A program made the position numbers and the translations under genes. This document shows, in pieces, positions 24,524-33,811 of a DNA stretch of 54,574 nt. The notes beneath the pieces were generated by a model, which had not been told where the DNA came from, ran no database searches, and saw nothing but the letters and a program-made list of their open reading frames with translations. Numbering within the stretch: the first letter of the stretch is position 1; each line of letters begins with the position of its first letter. Source of the stretch: Chitinispirillales bacterium (GTDB taxonomy: Bacteria; Fibrobacterota; Chitinivibrionia; Chitinivibrionales; Chitinivibrionaceae); contig JAIRUI010000123.1 in the NCBI GenBank assembly GCA_031254455.1, positions 1-54,574 of the forward strand. Reading direction: 5' to 3'.

Positions 24524-25576
24524 ATGAGAAGTTTTAAAATGACGGTAATTGTCGCCGCGGCGGCTATCGCTTTAACATCGTGCGGGAAAAAAGACGAAGC
24601 GAAAGAAAAATCGCAGACAATTCAGGAAATTCAAGCGGTACAAGGGATTCCCGTGACTGTTTCAACGGCAAAAAAAAGTGTTGTGCGCCATGTAGAAAAA
24701 ACGAGCGGCACGACGGAAGGAATCAGGCAATCGTATTTGACGAACGCGATGAGCGGAACTCTGCAAAAAATTTCCGTCAAAACCGGACAACGTGTTAAAG
24801 AAGGCGACGTTATCGCGAGTATGTATTTCGAGGACGGTTCGCCGCGAAGCGCCGCACAGGCTAATTACGATTATGCGGAAAGAATGTACGAAAGAGTCCG
24901 AAAATTGCAGGAAGAAGGCGCTGCGACTTTGGAACAGATTGAAGGCGCTAGAGTTAATTACGAAAACGCGTTAAAAGGGCTTAAAGGAGCAAACGCAGCC
25001 GAATTTGTACGCGCTCCGTTTGACGGCGTAATATTAGAAATTTATCAATCCGAAGGAACTAAAATAGACGCAAGAACCCAAATTGCGCATATGGCGGATT
25101 TTTCAAGGATTAAAGTTGACGCGATGGTTAACGAATTGAATATTAATAAATACTCAAACGGACAAAAAGCGTTCGTTCTTGTCGGCGACAAAGACACGCT
25201 TTGGGGACGGGCGACAAGCGTTGCGGTCGGCGGAATCGCGCAAAATCACGGTTTTCGCGTAACTTTTGAATTTCCAAATCCGAACAACAAACTCAAAGTC
25301 GGAATGTTTAAAGAAATTTTCGTTATAATCGAAGAAAAAACTGACGCGATAAGCGTTCCCATAGATGTGGTAGTTTACAAAGCAGGAAAGCCAGGGGTGT
25401 TCGTAATAAACGGTGAAACGGCTGTTTTAAGGCAAGTGGAACCGGGAATAAACAGCGGAAGTAATTTGGAAATTATTTCCGGACTTAAAGAAAAAGAGCG
25501 ATTCGTCGTCTCGGGTGCGACTTTGCTTTCGGACGGTAAGAAAGTGAACATTACGGAGCAAAAAAATGACGAATAA
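24524..25576 (+). CDS. RND efflux periplasmic adaptor, lipoprotein
   Basis: A 350-residue membrane-fusion protein. The lipobox ALTSC puts the lipidated Cys at residue 20. The usual order follows: barrel-sandwich half (SGTLQKISVKTGQRVKEGDVI), a short helical hairpin (about residues 108-150), the second lipoyl half (VRAPFDGVILEIYQSEGTKI), a beta barrel and the membrane-proximal domain (GETAVLRQVEPGINSGSNLEIISGLKEKE). It bridges the pump at 25616 and the TolC channel at 23069. The ribosome site GAGGAG is good. It lies 39 nt before the pump gene. Confidence 0.92.
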   Translation: MRSFKMTVIVAAAAIALTSCGKKDEAKEKSQTIQEIQAVQGIPVTVSTAKKSVVRHVEKTSGTTEGIRQSYLTNAMSGTLQKISVKTGQRVKEGDVIASMYFEDGSPRSAAQANYDYAERMYERVRKLQEEGAATLEQIEGARVNYENALKGLKGANAAEFVRAPFDGVILEIYQSEGTKIDARTQIAHMADFSRIKVDAMVNELNINKYSNGQKAFVLVGDKDTLWGRATSVAVGGIAQNHGFRVTFEFPNPNNKLKVGMFKEIFVIIEEKTDAISVPIDVVVYKAGKPGVFVINGETAVLRQVEPGINSGSNLEIISGLKEKERFVVSGATLLSDGKKVNITEQKNDE

Positions 25577-25615
25577 AAAAACGTTTGTCCAGATAAGCAT
25601 TTTAAGGAGAAAATA

Positions 25616-28600
25616 ATGAGTATTGCGAAAACAAGTATTCAGCGTCCGCTGATGATGATAATGGTTATATTGGCGGTTTCACTTTTCGGTCTGGTCGCGT
25701 GGCAAAAATTGCCTACCGACAGAATGCCAAATATAGAATTGCCGTATGTTACGATTCAATTTATTTATCCGGGATCAGGTCCCGAAGAAGTCGAATTGAA
25801 CGTAATAAAACCGGTAGAAGATCAAGTAGGGATGATTTCCGGCATCAAAAATATGACATCGTATTGTATGGAAAACGCAGGCGTAATTGTGCTTGAATTC
25901 AATACCGACATAAATGCGGATTTTGCGGCTATAGAAGTAAAAGACAAGGTAAGCCAGATTATGTCTTTGCTTCCCGAAGACGTTAAAGAACCGGCGATTG
26001 CAAAGATTGATTTTTCCGCCATGCCTATAATGACGATAGCGCTATTGGGAGATTCGACCATATCGCCTATAGAATTGCGAACTTATGCCGATAAACAACT
26101 TAAAGACAAATTCGGGCAAGTCGTAGGCGTCGCACAGGCGACGATTTCCGGCGGACGAGAACGAGAAATTCACGTAACGCTTAACGCCGAAAAATTAGCG
26201 GCTCATAACTTGTCGATATTTAACGTATATCCGGTTTTTACCATGCAAAACGCTCTTGTTCCTATCGGTTACGTTACCGGAGAACTCAAGGAATATTCCG
26301 TAAAATTTGACGGAAAATTTCGTACTATCGAAGAAATAGAACAAATCCAAGTACCTACTCCCGGCGGATATAACGTTCGGCTCAACGAAATAGCCAAAGT
26401 AAGCGATTCGTATGCGGACGTTCGTGAAGCGGCAAGATTTCAAGGAGAACAGTCGGTGGAATTCTCCATTACAAAATCCGGCGATGCAAACACGGTTGCG
26501 ACGGCGAAGAAAGTTATTAAAACTCTTGAAAAACAGAGAAAAGAACTGCCGCAAGGCATGCGCCTTGAAATCGTAACGGATCAGTCGAACTTTATCAGCG
26601 AAGCGGTCAGCGACACTTATTCGAATATCTGGCAGGGCATTCTGCTTACGGCGATAATTTTATTGATATTTCTTTCGGATTTCCGCCTCACTATTATCGC
26701 CGCCGTAATTATGCCGATTTCTCTGATAATGGGATTTATCGGTATGGACGCTATGGGATTTTCTATGAATATGGTAACGATGATGTCTTTGACTATCGTC
26801 GTCGGAATTTTGGTAACAAACGCCATAGTCGTACTTGAAAACATTATGCGGCACAGAAATATGGGTAAAGATCCTCATCACGCCGCACTTGCGGGAACGG
26901 ACGAAATTTTTGTCGCGGTTTTGGCAAGCACCCTTACAAATTTGGCGGTATTTATACCGATAGCGAGTACGACCGGAATGACCGGTTCAATTTTTAAGGA
27001 ATTGGGGTTAACAATCGTTTTCGCAACCGTCGCTTCCTTAATATTGAGTTTTACGCTCGTACCGATTATGGCTGCGTTTATGCTTAAGCCCAAAGAAGAG
27101 GGCAAGGAACACGCGCACGCTATCGACAAGTTTATTTCCGGACTTGATAAAAAATATGAAAATATGCTTGACAAAGCGTTGAACAATAGAACAGTCAAGA
27201 TCGGAATAGTCGTTTTTACTTTTCTGTTGTTAATTTTCACCATGAAAGTCGTCGCTTCAAAAATAGGGGTGGATTTTATGCCCCATACGGACGAAGGATT
27301 CATCAACATTTCGGTTGAACTTCCGGTAGGAACCCCTATGTCCGTCACTCAAGACGTGCTTGTTAAAATAGAAGATAAACTCAAAGACCTGCCCTATCTA
27401 AAAGCGATATCAAGTTCCATAGGCAAACAAGGGATTAGTTCCGGAGTACAAAGCGGAGAAATCCGTATAGAACTAGTTCCGCTTGCCGAGAGAGACATTG
27501 ACGTATTCCGAATGGTCAGGCAAGTTCGTCCCAAAATTGCCGACATCCCGGACGCAAAAATTATGGTTGCGGCGGCAAGCGGTATGAACAGGGGACAATC
27601 ATCGACGGATTTGGAAATTCAAATTCTGGGCAACAATATGGATACGCTTGCACAACTTGCAGAAACGGCGTTAAAATTTTTAGAAACCGACAACGAACTT
27701 ACAGATTTCAATTCATCGTGGAAAGGCGCAAAACCCGAAATTTTGATAACGCCTAAACGCGAAATTATGGAACATTACGGACTTATGGGAAATATTTCAT
27801 CGTCGATTTCCGGACAAATTGTCGGCGGAATTTTACGCTATAACGTTACGGGTGAAGAAACGGCAAAATACAGTGAAGAAGGTGAAGAATATCCGATTCG
27901 TGTCCGTTTGGACGAAAATTCCCGAAAAGATATTCGCGACATTGCGACTATGAACATTATGACTCCCAAAGGAATGGTTCCGCTTGAAGTTATTGCAAAC
28001 GTAGAATATGCGGCAAGCGTTTCACAAATCACCCGTATCAATAAACAAAAAATGTTGAACGTTACGGCAAACGCGGTTTCAAGAGACATCGCAATGGGAA
28101 CGAAGACGCCGCAAGTTCTTAAAATGCTTGCAGAAAAAGCGCCGCTACCGGAAGAATATACCTATAAAACCGCAGGGAATCAGGATTTTGTCGATGAAAC
28201 GATGGGGCAACTTGCCATTGCGGCGGCTTTGGCGGTAGCGTTGACGCTTATGCTGCTTATCGCGCTTTTGGAATCAATTCCGATGGGAATAGTGATTTTT
28301 ATGACTTTACCGCTCGGTTTAATCGGAGTTATTTGGGCGCTTTTCATCACACACAGTACGCTTTCGATGATTTCGATGCTGTCCGTAATCATGCTGATAG
28401 GCGTCGTGGTAAATAACGCTATTTTGATGATAGATTACGCTCGGCAGCTTAGAAATGAAAACCATATTTCACCTCACGATGCGATAGTCAAAGCAGCCGG
28501 AACAAAACTCAAAGCGATATTAATGTCCAACATCGCAATAGTGGTTTCTATGATCCCAATGGCGCTGGGATTGGGTGCGGGCGGAACTTTCAGAGCGCCG

Positions 28601-28711
28601 TTTGCGATAACCGCTATCGGCGGCGTTATAATTTCTACAATGCTTACGTTTTTTGTAATTCCAGTACTTTACGTATGGACAGCTCCAAAACACGAAGACG
28701 AAGTATTGTAA
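25616..28711 (+). CDS. RND-family inner-membrane efflux pump
   Basis: A 1031-residue transporter of the AcrB/HAE type: two halves, each with one membrane helix, a large periplasmic loop, and five or six further helices. It has SIQRPLMMIMVILAVS at the N-terminus, YPGSGPEEVE, ITKSGDANTV, and FFVIPVLYVWTAP at the end. The transmembrane-4 motif is GILVTNAIVVLEN, with Thr401-Asn402 where AcrB has Asp407-Asp408. The helix-10 motif is GVVVNNAILMIDY, with Asn where AcrB has Lys940. The classical proton-relay residues are therefore missing. The substrates are unknown. It is likely controlled by the TetR protein encoded just downstream. Confidence 0.92.
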   Translation: MSIAKTSIQRPLMMIMVILAVSLFGLVAWQKLPTDRMPNIELPYVTIQFIYPGSGPEEVELNVIKPVEDQVGMISGIKNMTSYCMENAGVIVLEFNTDINADFAAIEVKDKVSQIMSLLPEDVKEPAIAKIDFSAMPIMTIALLGDSTISPIELRTYADKQLKDKFGQVVGVAQATISGGREREIHVTLNAEKLAAHNLSIFNVYPVFTMQNALVPIGYVTGELKEYSVKFDGKFRTIEEIEQIQVPTPGGYNVRLNEIAKVSDSYADVREAARFQGEQSVEFSITKSGDANTVATAKKVIKTLEKQRKELPQGMRLEIVTDQSNFISEAVSDTYSNIWQGILLTAIILLIFLSDFRLTIIAAVIMPISLIMGFIGMDAMGFSMNMVTMMSLTIVVGILVTNAIVVLENIMRHRNMGKDPHHAALAGTDEIFVAVLASTLTNLAVFIPIASTTGMTGSIFKELGLTIVFATVASLILSFTLVPIMAAFMLKPKEEGKEHAHAIDKFISGLDKKYENMLDKALNNRTVKIGIVVFTFLLLIFTMKVVASKIGVDFMPHTDEGFINISVELPVGTPMSVTQDVLVKIEDKLKDLPYLKAISSSIGKQGISSGVQSGEIRIELVPLAERDIDVFRMVRQVRPKIADIPDAKIMVAAASGMNRGQSSTDLEIQILGNNMDTLAQLAETALKFLETDNELTDFNSSWKGAKPEILITPKREIMEHYGLMGNISSSISGQIVGGILRYNVTGEETAKYSEEGEEYPIRVRLDENSRKDIRDIATMNIMTPKGMVPLEVIANVEYAASVSQITRINKQKMLNVTANAVSRDIAMGTKTPQVLKMLAEKAPLPEEYTYKTAGNQDFVDETMGQLAIAAALAVALTLMLLIALLESIPMGIVIFMTLPLGLIGVIWALFITHSTLSMISMLSVIMLIGVVVNNAILMIDYARQLRNENHISPHDAIVKAAGTKLKAILMSNIAIVVSMIPMALGLGAGGTFRAPFAITAIGGVIISTMLTFFVIPVLYVWTAPKHEDEVL

Positions 28712-28725
28712 AAAAGGAAATCTTT

Positions 28726-28754
28726 TCAGGGCGTATAAAATACGCCCTGATTTT
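28726..28754 (+). terminator. Rho-independent terminator between pump and tetR
   Basis: TCAGGGCGTAT (28726-28736), loop AAA, ATACGCCCTGA (28740-28750), then TTTT. It is a perfect 11-bp stem. It separates the efflux operon from the regulator, whose level would depend on read-through or on an internal promoter. Confidence 0.8.
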
Positions 28755-28786
28755 GAAAAACAAATTTGAAAGGAATTTATTTTAAT

Positions 28787-29419
28787 ATGGAAGAAAAAAA
28801 AGAGGTAAGAATCTCAAAAATAAGGGATAGCAAAAGCGAATTTATTCTGAACGCGGCGTTAACGGTATTTTCAAGAAAAGGAATATATGATACAAATCTT
28901 GAAGATATAGCCGTTGAAGCAGGTTTTTCAAAAGCCGCTCTATATAACTACTATCAGAATAAAGAATCAATTATTTATAATTTATATATTCGCGAAATTA
29001 ACAATTTTATTGATAAATTACAAAATTCGATCGAATATTCGATTAACGAAATGCAGTCGTTTGAAGAAAACATTCGCAGATACTCGTTTTTGGCTTTTAA
29101 AACATTCCAGCGGCATTTTAATTTTACCATGTCTATGAATTTGCTTGAAGTATTTGAAAGCCAAAGAAAAAATAAACATACCTATTTAATTTGCCAAAGA
29201 GACAAATACTACGAACAAGGACTTAGTAAAATTATTCTGTGGGCGAAAGAAAAAGATGAAATTACGTCTTCATTCCCCAATATTTCGCTTTGCAGGGTGA
29301 TTGATTCAATAATCACAGCCGTCATGCTCGGATGGATAAAAGATGAGAAAATAGGCTATATAGAAAAAGCGGTTGAAGATTTAATTTCTTTACTTGTTAA
29401 CGGAGTTAAAAAGTTATAA
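28787..29419 (+). CDS. TetR/AcrR-family transcriptional regulator
   Basis: A 210-residue repressor-type protein. An N-terminal DNA-binding domain reads ILNAALTVFSRKGIYDTN, LEDIAVEAGFSKAALYNYY (helix-turn-helix) and NKESIIYNLY. An all-helical ligand/dimer domain of about 150 residues follows. I chose ATG 28787, with AAAGGA before it; an in-frame TTG lies at 28766. It is next to the tolC-adaptor-RND operon, so it probably represses that operon and is released by a pump substrate. The inverted repeat before tolC is a candidate operator. It ends overlapping ligA (convergent) by 6 nt. Confidence 0.88.
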   Translation: MEEKKEVRISKIRDSKSEFILNAALTVFSRKGIYDTNLEDIAVEAGFSKAALYNYYQNKESIIYNLYIREINNFIDKLQNSIEYSINEMQSFEENIRRYSFLAFKTFQRHFNFTMSMNLLEVFESQRKNKHTYLICQRDKYYEQGLSKIILWAKEKDEITSSFPNISLCRVIDSIITAVMLGWIKDEKIGYIEKAVEDLISLLVNGVKKL

Positions 29420-31363
29420 TCCATATAAAAACTCTTCTGTAACAATTTTGATGCCAAATCCTTTTGCTTTGTTTAACTTGCTTCCCGCGTTTTCACCGGC
29501 AACGACCAAAGACGTCTTTTTGCTGACGGAATTTGCGATTTTTGCGCCGTGTTTTTCAAGAATTTGCACCGCTTCTTCGCGACTAATACTCAAAGTTCCG
29601 GTTAGAACAATAGTTTTACCTTCCAATTTTCCGGTATTTTCGTCCGTCGCTTCGCAAAGTAAAACACCGTATTGCGCAAACCTTTCAAACAATTTTCTAT
29701 TTTCCGCGTCTGCAAAATAGTTCTCAACCGATTTAGCTATTTCTTTTCCTATGGAATCTATTTTAAGAAAATCATCAATTTTTGCGTCTATCAGGTTTTC
29801 ATAATTTTTGAATTCTCGCGCTATAAGTTTCGCCGTCTGACTGCCTACAAGTGCGATTCCTACCGCTGAAATTACTTTTGAAAGCCCTGCTGTTTTTGAA
29901 TTTTGAACCGCCGAAAACAAATTATCCGCCGATTTTTCTTTTACCCCGTCCAATTTCAGAAAATCGTCTTTAGAAAGCGCAAATATGGACGCGAAATCCG
30001 AAACTAAATTTTTATCCACCAATTGTTTGATAACGGACGGTCCTATTCCATCGACGTTCATCGCATTTTTCGAGACAAACCACTCTAACGCCGCAGATTT
30101 AACGGCGCTGCATTCCTTATTTGAACAGCGAATCGCGACTTCGTCGTCAATTTTTACTACATCGTTTTTACATGCCGGACAAACATTCGGCGTTTCAAAA
30201 ATTGTTCCGGTTTTGCTCACGGTCTCAATGATTTTCGGAATAATTTCACCGCTTTTCTCGACTTTCACAACCGCGCCGACGTCAATTTCAAGACGCGATA
30301 TTTCATCAAAATTATGCAAAGTCGCATTGCTTACTTTCGTTCCGGAAAGTTCCACAGGTTCAAACCGTGCGACCGGAGTTATAATTCCTGTCCGCCCAAC
30401 CTGCAAGTCTATCGCCAAAATTTTTGTCTGCGCTTGTTCCGGCTCGTATTTGAACGCTATCGCCCACTTCGGCGATTTAACGGTCGCACCTACTTTTTCG
30501 TAAAAATACAATTCGTTCAACTTAAATACTATTCCGTCAATCGGATAAGACAAGTCTTTTCGTTTTTCTCTATAAAAATTTATAAAATTAATGATTTCGT
30601 CAAAATTTTTCAGTGCGCCGCTATGCTCTACAACAGGAAATCCAAGTTCATTAAGTTTTTGCAAATGTTCAATATGCGTATTGAATCCGAAATTTGCAAC
30701 CAGGTAATACGCAAGAAACGAGATTTTGCGTTTGGCTACTTCTTTTGGAGAAAGCGATTTTATAGTTCCGGCGGTTGTGTTTCGCGGATTTGCAAACGGT
30801 TCTTTACCGTCCTCTTCCGCTTGTTTGTTTAACGTTTCAAAATCGTTAAATTTCATGTATAATTCGCCGCGAACCTCAAAATCATCGACCGTTTTCACTT
30901 CAAGCGGAATACTTTTTATAGTTCTTACGTTTGCGGTAATATCGTCTCCGCGCTCGCCGTTTCCCCGCGTAACCGCTTTTGTAAATTTCCCGTTTTCATA
31001 AATTAACGAACACGAAACTCCGTCTATTTTCATTTCTCCGCAAACTGAAATTTCTTTCGTTCGGCAAGATTCGTAAAGATTATTTATCCACCGGCTCACA
31101 TCGTTTTCATCGTAAGAATTATCAATGCTCATCATGGGAATTTTATGTTCAATTTTTGCAAAACGGCTCGTCAAATCGTTTCCGACACGCGTACTCGGAG
31201 AATTCTCACTTTTAAAAATTGGGAATTTTTCTTCCAAATCAAGCATTTCTTTGTAAAGCAAATCGTAATCGCGATCGGAAATAAGCGATACTCCCCTGCC
31301 GTAATACGCCGAATCATACTTGTTAATTTTTTTGTAAAGTTCGTTTAATTTTTCCTGCGACAA
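29414..31363 (-). CDS. ligA: NAD-dependent DNA ligase LigA
   Basis: A 649-residue enzyme that seals nicks using NAD+, in replication and repair. It has the N-terminal Ia domain (YDSAYYGRGVSLISDRDYD), the adenylation motif MKIDG with the nucleophile Lys112, VTRGNGERGDD, the OB fold (VGRTGIITPVARFEPV), a four-Cys zinc finger (CPACKNDV ... CSNKECS), helix-hairpin-helix repeats, and a C-terminal BRCT domain (GKTIVLTGTLSISREEAVQILE). It is slightly shorter than the usual 670 residues but all domains are present. Its end overlaps the convergent tetR gene by 6 nt. Confidence 0.96.
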   Translation of the reverse strand: MSQEKLNELYKKINKYDSAYYGRGVSLISDRDYDLLYKEMLDLEEKFPIFKSENSPSTRVGNDLTSRFAKIEHKIPMMSIDNSYDENDVSRWINNLYESCRTKEISVCGEMKIDGVSCSLIYENGKFTKAVTRGNGERGDDITANVRTIKSIPLEVKTVDDFEVRGELYMKFNDFETLNKQAEEDGKEPFANPRNTTAGTIKSLSPKEVAKRKISFLAYYLVANFGFNTHIEHLQKLNELGFPVVEHSGALKNFDEIINFINFYREKRKDLSYPIDGIVFKLNELYFYEKVGATVKSPKWAIAFKYEPEQAQTKILAIDLQVGRTGIITPVARFEPVELSGTKVSNATLHNFDEISRLEIDVGAVVKVEKSGEIIPKIIETVSKTGTIFETPNVCPACKNDVVKIDDEVAIRCSNKECSAVKSAALEWFVSKNAMNVDGIGPSVIKQLVDKNLVSDFASIFALSKDDFLKLDGVKEKSADNLFSAVQNSKTAGLSKVISAVGIALVGSQTAKLIAREFKNYENLIDAKIDDFLKIDSIGKEIAKSVENYFADAENRKLFERFAQYGVLLCEATDENTGKLEGKTIVLTGTLSISREEAVQILEKHGAKIANSVSKKTSLVVAGENAGSKLNKAKGFGIKIVTEEFLYGL

Positions 31364-31375
31364 TTTTATTCCTTT

Positions 31376-31804
31376 TTATTCTTTGAAAATCTTTGCCGGA
31401 TTTAATCTACGAAAGATTTTGTCAAAAATCGCTACCGCGACAAAGCCGAAAATTCCTCCGAAGACTGCAAAAACAATTGACAAAACACTCTGCAAAGAAA
31501 TACCTAACGCAGTTGAAACATAATAAAAAACCGCCGAAAACAGAAGCGGAGTCAAAAATACGATAGCGGCGGCAACTCCGTCGTTTATCTGTAAACATTC
31601 AATTTTCACAATATCATTTACTGTTATTTCGTCGCAAAAATTGCTTTTTGGATAATCTCTTTCTATCTTTGGAGAATGCGACTTGCAAACGTTGCAACCT
31701 TTTACTTCACAAGATTGCGGCAATTCGTTTGAAAACAATTCTATTTTTATTTTGTCTCTATTTACTTGCAAAATTTTTCCGGCTCTTGATGAAATTCTCT
31801 GCAT
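31376..31804 (-). CDS. RseC/MucC-family positive-regulator-like membrane protein
   Basis: A 142-residue protein. I chose ATG 31804 (AAAAGGAAAACT before it), giving MQRISSRAGKILQVNRDKIK; the frame is open 33 nt further upstream. A soluble N-terminal part has four cysteines (SCEVKGCNVCKSH, FCDEI) followed by VNDIVKIE, then two membrane helices (about residues 79-97 and 103-125). That Cys-rich beta domain plus two helices is the RseC layout, linked in other bacteria to SoxR reduction or sigma-E control. No partner genes are nearby, so its role here is open. It lies 12 nt before ligA and is likely co-transcribed with it. Confidence 0.7.
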   Translation of the reverse strand: MQRISSRAGKILQVNRDKIKIELFSNELPQSCEVKGCNVCKSHSPKIERDYPKSNFCDEITVNDIVKIECLQINDGVAAAIVFLTPLLFSAVFYYVSTALGISLQSVLSIVFAVFGGIFGFVAVAIFDKIFRRLNPAKIFKE

Positions 31805-31834
31805 AGTTTTCCTTTTTTTGCAAAATAATATTTT

Positions 31835-31880
31835 CATAAAACACTAGGGCGAATATTTTTATCCGTCCTAGTGTTTTATG
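31835..31880 (-). terminator. very long stem-loop terminator of the surface-protein cluster
   Basis: A 21-bp near-perfect stem: arms 31835-31855 and 31860-31880 around TTTT, with one G-U pair and one mismatch. It begins 13 nt past the stop of the minus-strand gene at 31894 and lies ahead of the RseC-like gene. It could also work on the opposite strand. Confidence 0.7.
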
Positions 31881-31893
31881 AAAATACCAAAAC

Positions 31894-33798
31894 TTATTTA
31901 CTTTTTGGTTCTTGCGTCAATTTAAGATTATCAATAAGCGTCTTGCTTGAAACGCCTATTTCCGACGGCTCAAAACTGAATTCTTGCACGTTACCCAAAT
32001 CAAGTTTGCCGTTTACCGTCGCATCCGCAGCCGACTGATACGGTGATTTTTTAAACTTTCTGAAAGGAACTACTACATTATTCCAGCCGCGTTTTAGAGT
32101 AACCATAGCCGTCCACTCTTCTTTAAATTCATCGGTGATTTTCAACCCCAATCTTTCAACGTCGCGGTTTGAAAACGCATCAAACGAAATTGCCGAATGT
32201 TTAGACCAATCGCAAACGTTTTTAGGTAAATTCCTTCGTGCAAGTCCGTAACTCGCCATAACCCAATCGTTAACCGACCAATCCAAGAAAAGATGCCATC
32301 TGCCGTATTTATCGCGTAATTCGCGATCGTTCTGGCTCACGATTTTAACCTCAAGCGCAGATTCTTCTCCGCTTATAGCCATCCACTCTTCCGCAACGGC
32401 GTTTTCAAAGTCATTAATAATTAAATCTGGAGCATTCGACTTAAAATTGTCCCAATAAACGTCCGGATCTATGTATCCGGGAACTTTGTCTATCAGCGCA
32501 ATTCTTGAGAAAAACACTTTTATCGGATCTTCAACGGCAATACGATTGACATATTTGTCGGTCGTTATCGACATTCCGATAATTTTACTCCAATCAATAA
32601 TCCCGTGCTTTGTACCGTTTGTATTTTCATCCCAGTATTCCCCATCGTCTGAAAACTCCTTGAGCGGAATCATAAAATAATTCCAATTAGTGTCAAGTTT
32701 TCCGAAATCGTTCATCAGAACGCTCGTTCCTACGTTTTTTCCATCGCCCTTATTATCCGTTAATCCTAAAAAAACCTGTATTACGCCGGGAACGGATTTC
32801 GCCCAAAAACCGATACCGCCGTTATTATTGCGCGGTAAAGACATATCGGTATTTTTTCCCCAATTAAAATCAACGCCGGAATAATCGGCGTTATCAAGGT
32901 AAACGGCCATAACGTGAGGATTTCCTGCAGGATCCGTAGTGTTTTGTTGAGCAAACGCAGTCCTTCCGCCATAAACTTCACCCTTCATAGGATCTTTGAA
33001 ATCTTTTTCATAAATAACGGTTATTTCTTTAACGTCAGCGCCCGGTTTTACCGGAGCCGGTTCTATCGTCTCCACTACTTCGTCCCAGTACGGCTCCCAA
33101 AGATTCTTAGGCTCTGGATAACGATTCTTAACAATATAAACATTGTCAAGCCAAATTTTAAATTTTTTATTCGCACCTCGGTCGGTTACTACAAGCAACT
33201 CTTTGACACAGTCCCACTTAAAATTACTTTTAATAGTGGTTTGCAAACGTTCGTCCCAATATCCGCCGCGCCTGCCGAAATCCGCCAAAGGAATCGACAT
33301 CTGAGTCCAATACGGCTTAACTCCGCCGTATTTATCGAAATCTAATAAAATTTCGGTTTTAACGCCATCTACCATTTCGTTATCGGCAAGACCTATAAAT
33401 CCCTTTTCGCCGCCGGTCGCACCCTTAACCCAAAACTCCAAAGCACCCGTCGGAAAAACGTCCCTCAAGTCGTATTCCGTGCCGTAAAGTACAATGGCGC
33501 CGCCAGAATAATCCGCCGGATCAAGTTCAAAACACACCGCTACGTCGCCGTCATGACCGGATTCTTCCGGAATGAAAACGCGTGTATTGCCGCCATAAAC
33601 GTACTCGTACCCGCCCGCTACAAAATTTTCCTCAAAGAAAATGAATTTATTTGTATCGGCTGTTTGAGCCTCAATCAAATTTATTTTTGCTTTTCTCGCT
33701 TCGACAACCTCAGGCAACGGTTCAAGTTTTGCAAAGCCCAGCGTAACCGCGCCAAAAAGCCCTAAAGTGAAGAAAACATTTATTCTGTTTTTTGCCAT
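31894..33798 (-). CDS. secreted protein with three carbohydrate-binding-like beta-sandwich modules
   Basis: A 634-residue protein with a signal peptide (MAKNRINVFFTLGLFGAVTLGFA). Three related modules follow, at about residues 50-235, 255-450 and 460-630. The first two show the same order: E-N-F/K-D-F opening, YGGNTRVF or YGGRTAFA, DYSG, LEFWVKG or IGFWAKS, FIGLADN or FLGLTDN, YW or NWNYF, IPLADF or IPLKEF, YWDE, and a final IWLDNVYIV or VFFSRIALI. The third ends TLIDNLKLT. This is the galactose-binding-like fold of CBM11/CIA30-type carbohydrate-binding modules. No catalytic domain is visible. It is the last gene of a three-gene cluster with two outer-membrane barrels (13-nt gap). Confidence 0.7.
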   Translation of the reverse strand: MAKNRINVFFTLGLFGAVTLGFAKLEPLPEVVEARKAKINLIEAQTADTNKFIFFEENFVAGGYEYVYGGNTRVFIPEESGHDGDVAVCFELDPADYSGGAIVLYGTEYDLRDVFPTGALEFWVKGATGGEKGFIGLADNEMVDGVKTEILLDFDKYGGVKPYWTQMSIPLADFGRRGGYWDERLQTTIKSNFKWDCVKELLVVTDRGANKKFKIWLDNVYIVKNRYPEPKNLWEPYWDEVVETIEPAPVKPGADVKEITVIYEKDFKDPMKGEVYGGRTAFAQQNTTDPAGNPHVMAVYLDNADYSGVDFNWGKNTDMSLPRNNNGGIGFWAKSVPGVIQVFLGLTDNKGDGKNVGTSVLMNDFGKLDTNWNYFMIPLKEFSDDGEYWDENTNGTKHGIIDWSKIIGMSITTDKYVNRIAVEDPIKVFFSRIALIDKVPGYIDPDVYWDNFKSNAPDLIINDFENAVAEEWMAISGEESALEVKIVSQNDRELRDKYGRWHLFLDWSVNDWVMASYGLARRNLPKNVCDWSKHSAISFDAFSNRDVERLGLKITDEFKEEWTAMVTLKRGWNNVVVPFRKFKKSPYQSAADATVNGKLDLGNVQEFSFEPSEIGVSSKTLIDNLKLTQEPKSK

Positions 33799-33811
33799 TC
33801 TGACTCCCGTT

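Noticed and set aside
29985..30503. Long plus-strand open frame inside ligA (about 170 codons)
   Set aside because: It lies antisense to well-conserved ligA domains and has Ser/Thr/Ile-rich shadow composition and no ribosome site.
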